Positions 51,382 to 59,875 of a stretch of 64,000 nt of DNA are shown here, piece by piece. The position numbers and the translations under genes are program-made. The notes under the pieces are model-generated. The model searched no databases. It saw only the letters and a list, made by a program, of their open reading frames with translations, and was not told the origin of the DNA. Source of the stretch: Rhodocyclaceae bacterium (lineage in GTDB: Bacteria; Pseudomonadota; Gammaproteobacteria; Burkholderiales; Rhodocyclaceae); contig JADKHX010000001.1 in assembly GCA_016721505.1 (NCBI GenBank), forward strand, positions 491,175-555,174, in the 5' to 3' direction. Position 1 is the stretch's first letter; the number at the start of each line of letters is the position of its first letter.

Positions 51382-51400
51382 TGAGTTGGTGCTGGTGAAA
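51382..51400 (+). repeat. SR copy 14 (partial)
   Basis: TGAGTTGGTGCTGGTGAAAC: left arm and loop only; the right end (ACGCCGT) is absent. It sits 16 bp upstream of the DUF3299 start. Confidence 0.55.
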
Positions 51401-51503
51401 CAAATACAAGTCAAATACGATTTAGGAGGTCGCGAATTTAGGTTCGACACGGACTCCGCTTCCGGGAGGCAGCTCGCGACATGGCTCGACCTACCAGTTT
51501 TTT

Positions 51504-52772
51504 TCAGCTGCGCGGTGTTAGCCCGTCGGCCAACGACATTCGCCACGCACGCCAACCAGGTACCAAGCTGGCCAACATGCCGGTGATTATGACGCCGCAA
51601 AGCAAATAAAGTTCGGCCACTGACAACAATCGCGGCACCAGCAAAACGCCCAAATGTTCGAGCAACCACGGCGCGAAAACCGCGCTGACAACGGTAAGCA
51701 TCGCCGCACCCAGCGCCGCGCCCAGTGTGGTGACCAGCAAGCCTTCAGCCGCCAGCATCAAAAATATATCTGCTGGCCCCGCACCCAGCGCTCGCAAAAT
51801 CGCTAACTCGCGCCGCCGTTCATTCAAACTCGCCAGCATGGTCGCCACCAAACCGGCGAGGCCAACGATGATGACCAATACCGACACCGCAAATAGCGTG
51901 CGCTCAACCAGACCGATGGTTTGCCACAGCTCATCAAGCGCCACACCCGGCAATACGCCGAGCAGCGGCTCGCCACGAAATTCATTGACGAAGCGCTGCA
52001 TGCGAAATACGTCGGAGCGTCGTTTGAGTCCGACCAAGGCGGCAGTAATTTCTTTTGGCTTCAGATCAAATTTGCTGACCAAATCTTGCGGTATCGAAAC
52101 ACCTTTGACCGGCGCACCAGCAAACCAATCCAGATGCAGCGCAGTGATTGCTTCAAGGCTTACATGTATCGTGCGGTCGACCGGCGTGCCAGTGGGTTCG
52201 AGGATGCCAACCACTTGAAACGGCTTATCACCGTGTTCCTGTAAATTGGCGCTACCGATGCCATGACTCAAGGTGATTTTGTCGCCAAGTTTGTAGCCAA
52301 GCTTTGCTGCGGCTTCGCTGCCGATGACGGTGTCGAACACCTTCGCAAACGGCGCTCCGGCACGAAACGCCAGTGCTTGGTGCTCGCCGTAACTGAAGCG
52401 CTTGAAGTATTCAGGCGTGGTGCCAAGCACGGCAAATCCCCGATGCGAATCGCCTAGCGACAAAGGTAGCGCCCAGTCGACCGCTGGATGCGTGGCCAAA
52501 ATTTCAAAACTCTTCCAGTCGATATTGTTGCTCGCTGCGCCTGCATGAAACACGGCGTAGAGCATCAATTGCACGCTGCCGGTTCGCGCGCCGACGACGA
52601 GATCCACGCCAGACACGGATTGCGTAAAACTCTGCCGTGCATCGGCGCGCACGCGCTCGACGCAAAGCAGTAGCGCCGTGCTGAGCATGATGGCGACTAA
52701 GGTCACACCCAAGGTCAAGCGCCGCGCCCATGCGCTGCGGGCGGCTAGGCGCATGAGTGGTGCCGGACTCAT
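51504..52772 (-). CDS. FtsX/MacB-type ABC transporter permease
   Basis: This is a 422-residue inner-membrane protein. Its N-terminal helix (TLGVTLVAIMLSTALLLCV) is followed by a periplasmic domain of about 240 residues (from DARQSFTQSVSGVDLVVGARTG), then three C-terminal helices, including LVIIVGLAGLVATMLASLNERRRELAILRALGAG, the FtsX-domain hallmark. It overlaps its ATPase by 4 bp. With the DUF2796 and DUF3299 proteins it probably forms an envelope zinc-handling complex rather than a classical importer. Confidence 0.9.
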   Translation of the reverse strand: MSPAPLMRLAARSAWARRLTLGVTLVAIMLSTALLLCVERVRADARQSFTQSVSGVDLVVGARTGSVQLMLYAVFHAGAASNNIDWKSFEILATHPAVDWALPLSLGDSHRGFAVLGTTPEYFKRFSYGEHQALAFRAGAPFAKVFDTVIGSEAAAKLGYKLGDKITLSHGIGSANLQEHGDKPFQVVGILEPTGTPVDRTIHVSLEAITALHLDWFAGAPVKGVSIPQDLVSKFDLKPKEITAALVGLKRRSDVFRMQRFVNEFRGEPLLGVLPGVALDELWQTIGLVERTLFAVSVLVIIVGLAGLVATMLASLNERRRELAILRALGAGPADIFLMLAAEGLLVTTLGAALGAAMLTVVSAVFAPWLLEHLGVLLVPRLLSVAELYLLCGVIITGMLASLVPGWRAWRMSLADGLTPRS

Positions 52773-53506
52773 GCTTGCTCCATACCTGCTTCAGCTTGCA
52801 TCGCACGATTAACTTCGCACAAATCAATAGTCCGATCAAAACGTGATGCGAGGCGTTGATCGTGACTGACGAAAACCAAGGTCGTCTTGCCGCCACCAAC
52901 TGACGACTCTTGGCTAATTTCGCGCAACAACAAATCAATAAAAATTTGCTGCCGTTCTGCATCAAGCGCCGACGTCGGCTCATCGGCAATCACAATCTCC
53001 GGCCGACCGATTAAAGCGCGTGCGGCTGCGACGCGTTGTTGCTGGCCAACGCTTAATTCAGCCGCCGGTTTGAGCCAGTGTGATGAAGTTAAATCGAGCT
53101 GAGACAACAGGCGTTCGGCCTCTTGGCGCACATCATGCGCAACACTCGCCCGCGCTTTGCGGGTTGGCGAAAACGTGCACGGCAACAGCACATTATCGAT
53201 GGCCGACAACCACGGCAAAAGATTGAACTGCTGAAATAAAAATCCAATATGGCTGGCCCGCAAACGATCCCGTGCGCCGCTATTCATCTGCGTCAATTCG
53301 TTGCCCAAGACGCAAACACGGCCGCGCTGTGGCAACGCCACGCCACCCAAAATGCCGAGCAAAGTGCTCTTGCCGCTGCCGCTGGGGCCGTGCAAAAAAA
53401 TCGATTCGCCAGCGGCGACTTCCAGTCGTGGAATATCCAGGCACCAGCCCGCTTGCCCCGGCCAGCGGAACCGCAAATCGTCGAGCACTATTGCATGCGT
53501 CGACAT
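52769..53506 (-). CDS. LolD-like ABC transporter ATP-binding protein
   Basis: The 245-residue ATPase has Walker A GPSGSGKST (about residue 40), Q-loop FLFQQFNLLPW, signature AELSVGQQQRVAAARAL, Walker B IVIADEPTSALD and H-loop VFVSHDQ. Between the D-loop and H-loop the peptide ESSVGGGKTT is encoded by a degenerate SR copy (52881-52904), in the same frame as the other in-gene copies. Homologs go from the helix to the LLVTHD-like strand with fewer residues. I placed the start at ATG 53506 (MSTHAIVL). Confidence 0.9.
   Translation of the reverse strand: MSTHAIVLDDLRFRWPGQAGWCLDIPRLEVAAGESIFLHGPSGSGKSTLLGILGGVALPQRGRVCVLGNELTQMNSGARDRLRASHIGFLFQQFNLLPWLSAIDNVLLPCTFSPTRKARASVAHDVRQEAERLLSQLDLTSSHWLKPAAELSVGQQQRVAAARALIGRPEIVIADEPTSALDAERQQIFIDLLLREISQESSVGGGKTTLVFVSHDQRLASRFDRTIDLCEVNRAMQAEAGMEQA
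52881..52904 (-). repeat. SR copy 15 (degenerate), inside the ABC ATPase gene, sense to it
   Basis: Minus strand: GTCAGTTGGTGGCGGCAAGA, then CGAC. The left part fits SR copy 4 (GTCAGTTGGTGGTGACGACA); the right end has decayed. It is translated SVGGGKT. Confidence 0.55.
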
Positions 53507-53514
53507 CAACAAAT

Positions 53515-54021
53515 CTACCAACTTACGCTCGGTTGCTCGGGAGTCATACTGGCTTTGCCTTGTCCATTAGGTGTCGCGCGCTGCACATCAATTTTATGCA
53601 GGCGTTTGAATTGCTTGAACAGGGAAGTCGTAACACTATTGAGTGCCGCCGGTTTGGCGCAACGAAAAATATAGTCGGCATCAATATCAGCATGACCATC
53701 GGCTTTTGCTTTGCCACCAGGAAAAGGGTCGCTGACTTCAACAGATGCGACGCGACAAGCAGCGGCGGCTGAAGGTGTAAAAATCTCGGCGGCGTTTTTC
53801 AACGTTGTCATCGCGTTGGCAAACGCCAGTTTTTCCGTGTCGGTGCGCGCCGGGCGTTCAAAACCCAGCGTGCTATCCAAGGGCATTTCCATCGCGATGG
53901 TGAGCTTGTCGCCATCGACTGAAATATCGAGCTTGGCAGCGCCGTGCACATGTGCAGGAGCAGCCAAAGCGAGTGGCGAAAGTAGTGCCGCCGCAAAACC
54001 AAGGATTCGAATAATTTTCAT
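53515..54021 (-). CDS. DUF2796/ZrgA-like periplasmic zinc-uptake protein
   Basis: This is a 168-residue exported protein (signal ILGFAAALLSPLALA). Just after the signal, HVHG gives two histidines. The DUF2796 domain follows with LDISVDGDKLTIAMEMPLDSTLGFE and a C-terminal DADYIFRCAKPAALNSV. Related proteins (ZrgA) take part in zinc uptake in Vibrio. It sits between the ZIP transporter gene and the ABC ATPase gene, within one operon headed by a candidate Zur operator. Confidence 0.85.
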   Translation of the reverse strand: MKIIRILGFAAALLSPLALAAPAHVHGAAKLDISVDGDKLTIAMEMPLDSTLGFERPARTDTEKLAFANAMTTLKNAAEIFTPSAAAACRVASVEVSDPFPGGKAKADGHADIDADYIFRCAKPAALNSVTTSLFKQFKRLHKIDVQRATPNGQGKASMTPEQPSVSW

Positions 54022-54036
54022 ATCAATCTCGCCGAG

Positions 54037-54831
54037 TTAATGAGTATGCGTATGACCGGTGCTGAGTGCGACGAAAGCCACGCCACAGGCGATCAGCACA
54101 ATATGAATCGGAATTCCAGCTTGTTCACCGCGCAAACGCGGCAAAAGATCGGCGACAGCGATATAGATGAATCCGGCCGCCGCCAGCGTCAGCGCAATCG
54201 GCACCAAATTTTGTGCGTAGGCCAACAAAAAGTAGCCAATGATGCCACCGGCAACGTTGGTTAAGCTCGATATTGCGTTCCAAAACAGCGCGCGACTTTT
54301 GCTCCAACCTGACGCCAACAGCAACGCAAAATCGCCCGCCTCTTGCGGCACCTCGTGCGCCACTATCGCCAGCGTGGTCGCCCAACCCAACGCCGGGTCA
54401 GCAAGAAACGCCGCCGCTAGCAACACGCCATCAGTGAAATTATGAAACGCATCGCCAATCAAAATCATCGGTGCGCGTTTGATTTGATCGGCGGTGTGCG
54501 GGCAGTCGTCGTGATGATGCGCATGGCGCCAAAACGTGAAACGTTCCAGCACAAAAAATCCAAGAATACCGCCTAGCAAAAGAGGAAAAACATCCTTCGG
54601 CATAATCCCGGCGTTCAGTCCAGAGTGCATCGCGGTCTCGAGCGCTTCGGGTAACAAATTGAGTAGCGCCGTCGTTAGTAAAGTGCCCGCCGCAAAGCTT
54701 ACAGCCATCGGCAAAAATCGCCGTGGCAAACCGTACATCACGCCGAAAGCGGCAACCACACTAAGTACACCGCCGAGCAAACAGGCGATGACGATTTGTG
54801 CCAGCAGGGGAATGGTTTCGAGCAGCAACAT
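54037..54831 (-). CDS. ZIP-family zinc transporter
   Basis: This 264-residue inner-membrane protein has about eight helices. The metal-binding motifs of helices 4 and 5 are present: GDAFHNFTDGVLLAAAF and AHEVPQEAGDFALLL. A His-rich loop (HAHHHDDCPH) lies between helices 3 and 4, and the C-terminus ends in HTHTH. It is the first gene of the operon continuing into DUF2796, ABC and DUF3299 genes. A perfect palindrome at 54880-54906, 49 bp upstream, is the likely Zur site. Confidence 0.92.
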   Translation of the reverse strand: MLLLETIPLLAQIVIACLLGGVLSVVAAFGVMYGLPRRFLPMAVSFAAGTLLTTALLNLLPEALETAMHSGLNAGIMPKDVFPLLLGGILGFFVLERFTFWRHAHHHDDCPHTADQIKRAPMILIGDAFHNFTDGVLLAAAFLADPALGWATTLAIVAHEVPQEAGDFALLLASGWSKSRALFWNAISSLTNVAGGIIGYFLLAYAQNLVPIALTLAAAGFIYIAVADLLPRLRGEQAGIPIHIVLIACGVAFVALSTGHTHTH

Positions 54832-54879
54832 AGTGTTTGACGGCTTTTTTACAAGTCCGAGATTTGACCATGAAACCGC

Positions 54880-54906
54880 CGCAAATGCAACTTGGTTGCA
54901 TTTGCG
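54880..54906. promoter_or_regulatory. Candidate Zur operator 1 (ZIP operon)
   Basis: CGCAAATGCAAC, three bases, GTTGCATTTGCG: a perfect 12-bp inverted repeat. The right half GTTGCATTTGC recurs at 57503-57513 before the DUF2946-TonB receptor genes and zur. Assignment to Zur rests on the shared motif and the gene content. Confidence 0.7.
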
Positions 54907-54938
54907 TGCTAGACATCATCGTGCAAATATGAGACTTT

Positions 54939-54990
54939 CCAGTTGGCGCTGACCATGGCATGGCACGTTCATCAACCACCCGTGGCCGTT
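54939..54990 (+). repeat. SR copy 16, next to Zur operator 1
   Basis: CCAGTTGGCGCTGACCATGG then CATGGCACGTTCATCAACCA: an enlarged form close in sequence to SR copy 17. The loop has C for T. Confidence 0.75.
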
Positions 54991-55004
54991 TGGCCGATGC
55001 TCAT

Positions 55005-57107
55005 CTAAAACCGCCCGCGCAATCCAACGGTAACTCCCCGCCCGGGCAGCGGTGAAATGTCTTTCAATACCGAGCTATGGGTGCGCGCTTCAGTGTCAAA
55101 CAAGTTGGTGATTTTGCCAAACGCCTCGAGCCTGAGTGCCGGCGAACCGAAACTGTAAATGGCCGAGGCATCAACCAGTGTGTAGCCGGATGTCGGTAAC
55201 TCGTTGGCCGCCACGCGATTTTGTTGGAACACATGGTTCGTATCCAGACGCGCATTGACTTGCCCTAGCGTCCATTCCACACCCGCGCCTAGACGTAGCG
55301 GCACGATGCGCGGCAGGGGTTCGCCGGTGTCACTGTTGGTGGCGCGCACATAGTCACCACGTAAATGCAAGTCGAGCGGCGCGCTGGTGTTGATCAAGCG
55401 AAATTTGGCTTGCGCCTCTATCCCGCGATGCGTTGCCCGCACGGCACGGAATGTCGCCTCGGGCAGAAGTTTCTCACCCGAACCATCGGCAATACCATTC
55501 GCATCCGCATCTAGTGGATTGAGCTCGCCATCCGCACCGCGCAAATTGCCGCTGTTGCCGACCACCAAGTAATTGCTGAATCGCGAATAGAACGCGTCGA
55601 TGCTTGCCGAGTTCGCGCCGTCACGCCAGCGCAATTGCAGGTCGGCACCATTGGAGCGCTCTTTGCGGAGGTTACTGTTGCCAACTTCGAATTGTCCGGT
55701 CGCGACGTGTGGTCCGTTGGCAAATAGTTCCGTGTAGGTCGGCGCGCGCTCGGTGTGTGCGAGATTGGCTGCCAGTGCTAATGCAGCGTTGAGTTTGTAG
55801 ACGCCGCCAATTGCGCCGCTGCTGGTGGAGAAATCTCGCGTTTGCGCCGGGTCAAAGCGTCGCAACAGTGTCAACGGATCGAGCGGTCCGCCACCGGCGG
55901 ATTTCAGTGTTGTCTTATCGATGCGACCACCAAAATTTAAGGTGAGATTTCCAAGCTCCATCTGCTCAAAAATGAATAGTGCTTTGGCATCGGTGTTCAC
56001 CAACGGCAGCAAAGCTTCGGCGCCAACCGTCGAGACTTCATTGCTCGAAAACTGCGCACCGATGGCGCCGCGGAATGCGCCAATTTTCTGATGCAACATC
56101 TCAACCCGTGCTTCGTTGCCTTTGCTGGCGAAGGTGGTGCCGGTCGCACCTGCTTCCAGTTCAGCGTGCTTGTAATCGGTGTTGCCGTATTTGAACTTCA
56201 CGCTGTCGATGACGTTACCCGCTGTGCGCCATTCACCTGCCAAATTCCAAGTCGTGCTGTGCATGTCAATCACCACATCCGGCTCGGCTACCGTACCATA
56301 TTTCGCGTCGAATCCGGAATACGATAAACCGACAAAGCCTGAATCGAAAGTCAGTGATGCGCCTGCTGCACCGCCGCTGGCCTGACCGGCACTATTGGAC
56401 AGCTTGCCTTGCGCCTGCGGCGCGGCGGGTCCGTCGAGCAAGCGTTGGCGGTCGGAGTGGGCGAAATTGGGGATGCCTAAATCTTCATTGCGGCGTGAAT
56501 TTGCATCAAGGTGAAACGCGAATTTGCCGTCGCCACCTTCAAGCACTAGCGCGCCGCTACGCTCATCGTCTGCGCTGCTCGCTTTGAGTTGGAATCGTCC
56601 GCCAATTTTTTCAATCGCCGATTCGGGAATGCGGTTGTCGATCACATTGACCACGCCACCAATCGCCGAGCCGCCATAAAGTAAGGTGGCTGCACCGCGG
56701 ACGACTTCGATACGCTCGACCACGAGGGGATCAAGTGTGGTTGCGTGATCGGGGCTGAGCGCCGACAAATCAAACATGCCGATACCGTCTTGCATAATTT
56801 TCACGCGGTCACTATCCAGCCCGCGTATCACTGGTCGACTGGCATTCGGCCCAAAGTAGCTGGCGCTGATGCCGGGCTGACGGGAGAGTGTTTCGCCCAA
56901 GGTGCTAGCTGATTGCAGCAACAAATTTTGACCGCTCAACACCGATACCGGTGTACTCAGTTCAAATAATTGACTACTCAAGGGATTACCGGTAACGACG
57001 ACAATTTGGGGTTCGGCATTGTTGCTACCAACAAGCTGCGCGGACGCGGCGAAGGGAAATGCCAACGCTATCGCGGCACACAGCCGCGTGTTTTGAAATC
57101 GAAACAT
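55005..57107 (-). CDS. TonB-dependent outer-membrane receptor, ZnuD-like
   Basis: This 700-residue receptor starts at ATG 57107 (GGAG six bases upstream) with a signal peptide (LCAAIALAFPFAASAQ). The plug domain shows PVIRGLDSDRVKIMQDGIGMFDLS and VERIEVVRGAATLLYGGSAIGGVVNVID, and the barrel ends in VTVGLRGRF. The pattern fits the ZnuD-type zinc receptor. It follows the DUF2946-like gene, overlapping its end, and this pair is divergent from zur with a candidate operator between them. Confidence 0.88.
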   Translation of the reverse strand: MFRFQNTRLCAAIALAFPFAASAQLVGSNNAEPQIVVVTGNPLSSQLFELSTPVSVLSGQNLLLQSASTLGETLSRQPGISASYFGPNASRPVIRGLDSDRVKIMQDGIGMFDLSALSPDHATTLDPLVVERIEVVRGAATLLYGGSAIGGVVNVIDNRIPESAIEKIGGRFQLKASSADDERSGALVLEGGDGKFAFHLDANSRRNEDLGIPNFAHSDRQRLLDGPAAPQAQGKLSNSAGQASGGAAGASLTFDSGFVGLSYSGFDAKYGTVAEPDVVIDMHSTTWNLAGEWRTAGNVIDSVKFKYGNTDYKHAELEAGATGTTFASKGNEARVEMLHQKIGAFRGAIGAQFSSNEVSTVGAEALLPLVNTDAKALFIFEQMELGNLTLNFGGRIDKTTLKSAGGGPLDPLTLLRRFDPAQTRDFSTSSGAIGGVYKLNAALALAANLAHTERAPTYTELFANGPHVATGQFEVGNSNLRKERSNGADLQLRWRDGANSASIDAFYSRFSNYLVVGNSGNLRGADGELNPLDADANGIADGSGEKLLPEATFRAVRATHRGIEAQAKFRLINTSAPLDLHLRGDYVRATNSDTGEPLPRIVPLRLGAGVEWTLGQVNARLDTNHVFQQNRVAANELPTSGYTLVDASAIYSFGSPALRLEAFGKITNLFDTEARTHSSVLKDISPLPGRGVTVGLRGRF

Positions 57108-57481
57108 GATGTTCTCCAAAGCAAAGAAAATGCGCCGCACAAAAGTCGGCGGCGCGAAGCAATCTTCAGGAGAACGCAGGTGGCGCGCAGCGCGATGGAG
57201 ATTGAGGGATTGCCTACCCGAATAACTTTGAAAATGAAGCGACGCAAGACAACGCAATTGGCCTCACACAAGATCACCGACACCCCAATCGCTGCATAGG
57301 CAACGCAGGTCAAGCAGACGGAATCGTCATCAGGCGTGGCTTGCGGCGCAGTGATGTCATCGCCTTGATGCAAGCCAACGCTGGGTGGCAGATGTTCTAG
57401 CGCATGCGCAAACGCACCGTGTTGCCCATTGAGCAACAGCATGACGAGGCAAAGCGCGGTGACGATCCGGATTAAACGCAT
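57068..57481 (-). CDS. Small exported Cys-containing protein, DUF2946-like
   Basis: This is a 137-residue protein with a signal peptide (VTALCLVMLLLNGQHGAFAHA), HALEHLPPS, and a CLTCVAYAAIGVSV segment that resembles DUF2946 proteins found next to metal genes. The last 40 codons overlap the receptor gene in another frame, which is unusual; the natural end might be earlier if a base is wrong. It is the first gene after candidate Zur operator 2 on the minus strand. Confidence 0.6.
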   Translation of the reverse strand: MRLIRIVTALCLVMLLLNGQHGAFAHALEHLPPSVGLHQGDDITAPQATPDDDSVCLTCVAYAAIGVSVILCEANCVVLRRFIFKVIRVGNPSISIALRATCVLLKIASRRRLLCGAFSLLWRTSCFDFKTRGCVPR

Positions 57482-57487
57482 ACATTA

Positions 57488-57531
57488 TTTTAACGCAACT
57501 AAGTTGCATTTGCATGCATGTTGCGTTTGCA
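57488..57531. promoter_or_regulatory. Candidate Zur operator 2 (between DUF2946/znuD-like genes and zur)
   Basis: GCAAC, three bases, GTTGCATTTGC (57495-57513) matches operator 1, with a further half-like site GTTGCGTTTGCA at 57520-57531. It touches the start of the minus-strand gene and is 140 bp from zur, so it may control both directions. Confidence 0.65.
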
Positions 57532-57552
57532 TTGCCTCGCTTTCCATTGGTT

Positions 57553-57604
57553 CGCTAGTTGGTGCTGGTCATGGCATGGCCCGTTCATCGGCCACACGCC
57601 GTGG
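57553..57604 (+). repeat. SR copy 17, next to Zur operator 2
   Basis: CTAGTTGGTGCTGGTCATGG, then CATGGCCCGTTCATCGGCCA and CACGCCGTGG. Inside, TGGCC/GGCCA makes an extra stem. It shares the CATGGCATGGC...CGTTCATC block with copy 16. Confidence 0.85.
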
Positions 57605-57671
57605 TTTCAACACAAACTTGCTCAGTGAGTTTCACTTGCCGTTGACCGCAGCGCTGTGGTTACATTCGTAC

Positions 57672-58112
57672 ATGGCTGCAAACAAATCAACCAGCGAAAT
57701 TACCGACGCAATTCGCGCCACCGGCGTGAAGGTCACGCCGGGGCGTGTACGCGTGCTCGAATTGCTCAGCGGCGCGGGTCGCCCACTGTCGCACGCTGAC
57801 ATCGACGCGGCATTGTCGGACATGCCGATGAATCGCGTCACTTTGTACCGTGTGCTCGACTCCCTGGTGGCTAATTCCTTGGCGCTCAAGGCCGTGGATA
57901 CACAAGGCGTATTTCATTATTCAGGTGCAGCGACGCAAGCACGGCATAGCAGCCACATTCATTTTCATTGCATTTTGTGCGGCGGGATGTATTGCCTGGA
58001 TGCCAAACCGCCAACGCCGCCAAAATTGCCGCGTGGATTTGTGTTGGGCGAAGTCACTTTTAATTTGCGTGGCACGTGCAAATCTTGCGCTGCGCGCTTG
58101 CGCGAAAAATGA
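57672..58112 (+). CDS. zur: Zinc uptake regulator, Fur family
   Basis: The 146-residue repressor starts at ATG 57672 (MAANKSTSEITDAIRATG). The winged helix shows VTPGRVRVLELLSGAGRPLSHADI and MNRVTLYRVLDSL. The metal-site region has HSSHIHFHCILCGGMYC and the C-terminal CKSCAARL. The two CxxC pairs are the structural zinc site of the family. It is flanked by a TonB receptor, a ZIP carrier and zinc-related periplasmic proteins, which points to Zur rather than Fur. It overlaps the next small gene. Confidence 0.9.
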   Translation: MAANKSTSEITDAIRATGVKVTPGRVRVLELLSGAGRPLSHADIDAALSDMPMNRVTLYRVLDSLVANSLALKAVDTQGVFHYSGAATQARHSSHIHFHCILCGGMYCLDAKPPTPPKLPRGFVLGEVTFNLRGTCKSCAARLREK

Positions 58113-58495
58113 TGCGCGCCCGCTCACTTCTCGTCGCGGCCTTCGTGTTGGTACCGATTAATACCGTGCTGGCCGCCGACGCGACGGACAAGCCAACCAA
58201 TGCAACAGATTGCGCAACCCTTGCCGCGACGCCAGCTACTGGCACTGCAACAGACCGTTTCATGCGCGAATGGTGTCAGCGCAACGCATCGACCGCCGCG
58301 CCCATTGTGCCCAGTGCGTCCATTGCGTCCAGTGCGCCCGAAACCGCAACCCCGCCCCCCGCCGAGCCAACCCCTGCCCCCCGCTATTCCAACGATGACT
58401 CGGCCGATCAGCTCAATTCCTCGCGCTTGCCGCCCGGTTATCACTGCCATATGCTCAAATTTGGCGAACGGATCTGTCATGGCGGGCTTGACTAA
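58109..58495 (+). CDS. Small exported protein, unknown
   Basis: This is a 128-residue product with a signal peptide (MMRARSLLVAAFVLVPINTVLA), a Cys-containing helix (ATDRFMREWCQRN), a long Ala/Pro-rich linker and a C-terminal GYHCHMLKFGERICHGG with two cysteines and three histidines. Its start overlaps the zur stop (ATGATG at 58109). The Cys/His-rich end and its position suggest metal binding; no family is recognised. Confidence 0.7.
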   Translation: MMRARSLLVAAFVLVPINTVLAADATDKPTNATDCATLAATPATGTATDRFMREWCQRNASTAAPIVPSASIASSAPETATPPPAEPTPAPRYSNDDSADQLNSSRLPPGYHCHMLKFGERICHGGLD

Positions 58496-58587
58496 TGGCG
58501 CGATTGTCGTGACCAAGGCGCTGTCAGCGGTCAGCCGCCGATATATACTGCCGCTTCTGTAACTTCTTAGATTTTTCAGTATTGCCA

Positions 58588-59784
58588 GTGAGTGACGACG
58601 ACGACGACCTTGGTTCCCTCGATTTCACGCTGCCAAGTTCATTCCCAGAACCTGAGCCAGCAGCGGACTCGAAAAAAACACCTGCATTGGAGTTGGCGCT
58701 AGAGCCAGTTCCTACAGTCACGCCTGCCGCTTCCGCGCCCGTGGCAGCGCCGGCGTCGGCCAAAGGTGCCGCCAAGCGCAAGCTGGTGATTCCTCCTTCT
58801 CTAAGTGAAGCCGCCGAACTGCATGCCAATGGCGATGATTTAGCCGCCTGCAAAGCGCTCGAATTGGCGATTCGCAATGCTGGAGCGCTGGGTGAATTTG
58901 TCGCTGCGGCGTGGCTATGTTTATTTGAACTATTGATTTTGCTCGGTCGTCGTACCGCGTTTGAACAGCTCGCATTAGCCTATGCCAAGCGCTTCGAAGA
59001 GTCGCCGCCGACATGGATAGAACCTGCATTACAAGCGGCTGAGATGGGAATGACGACCGGCGGCAGTGCGCAGATTTCGCTGACCGGAACGCTCAATGCA
59101 GGTATTGGCGAAACGCTCAAAAAAGTCATGCAGATGGCGCAGACGAATACCGTCGTACGTCTCGAACTAAGCAAGCTCACCGATGCCAATAGCGATGGTT
59201 GCACCTTGCTGCGCCGCGCACTGACGGCACTCAAAAAAGCTGGTCGCGAATGTTTGCTTGGCAGCCCCAAAGTGCTTGCCGATATCTTGGCCAAAAAGGT
59301 CGAGATGGGGAAACGCGAAGACGAAGCAATGTGGATGGTGTTGCTTGATTTGTATCAAATCATCGGCGACCAAAATGCTTTTGAAGATACCGCTGTTAAC
59401 TATGCGGTTACGTTTGAAGTTTCGCCGCCCTCGTTCGACGCCAAAGCGACTTCCAGCAATGCTGAAGCCGACAAGGAAACTTCGCTGGACCTGAACGCTG
59501 GCAGTGCTCAAGGTTTTGCCTTGCGGGGCCAGTTGATCGGCGCCAGCGCAGCGGATTTCGCGGGTATAGACGCACTTGCGGCGGCGGATGGTTCCATCGA
59601 GATTGATGCCAGCACCCTGGTGCGTATCGATGGCGCAAGTGCCGATCAATTGCGTGCCAAGCTAGAGACGCTAAAGCAAGCTGGACGCAGCGTCGAACTC
59701 AAAAATCTTTCGCCGCTGACACGCATATTCTTGATGGTGCGCGATTTCACCGCAGTTGCCAAACTGGTGGCGCGCAAGGCTTGA
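58588..59784 (+). CDS. STAS-like two-domain protein upstream of hslV
   Basis: This 398-residue cytoplasmic protein has an acidic start (DDDDDLGSLDF) and a Pro/Ala linker, then a helical region (about 75-155). Two STAS-like segments follow: TVVRLELSKLTDANSDGCTLLRRAL (about 195-235) and IEIDASTLVRIDGASADQLRAKLETL (about 330-370). I chose GTG 58588; TTG 58582 is also in frame, and ribosome sites are weak. It sits 91 bp before hslV, a neighbour arrangement I have seen in betaproteobacteria. Function unknown. Confidence 0.7.
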   Translation: MSDDDDDLGSLDFTLPSSFPEPEPAADSKKTPALELALEPVPTVTPAASAPVAAPASAKGAAKRKLVIPPSLSEAAELHANGDDLAACKALELAIRNAGALGEFVAAAWLCLFELLILLGRRTAFEQLALAYAKRFEESPPTWIEPALQAAEMGMTTGGSAQISLTGTLNAGIGETLKKVMQMAQTNTVVRLELSKLTDANSDGCTLLRRALTALKKAGRECLLGSPKVLADILAKKVEMGKREDEAMWMVLLDLYQIIGDQNAFEDTAVNYAVTFEVSPPSFDAKATSSNAEADKETSLDLNAGSAQGFALRGQLIGASAADFAGIDALAAADGSIEIDASTLVRIDGASADQLRAKLETLKQAGRSVELKNLSPLTRIFLMVRDFTAVAKLVARKA

Positions 59785-59875
59785 AATTCGCCACTGGCGA
59801 CACCACCTTGGCTTCTGAGCATTGAGCTTCGATACTAAGCTCATACGACCAAACACCCCGCGCAAGGAAATTATC

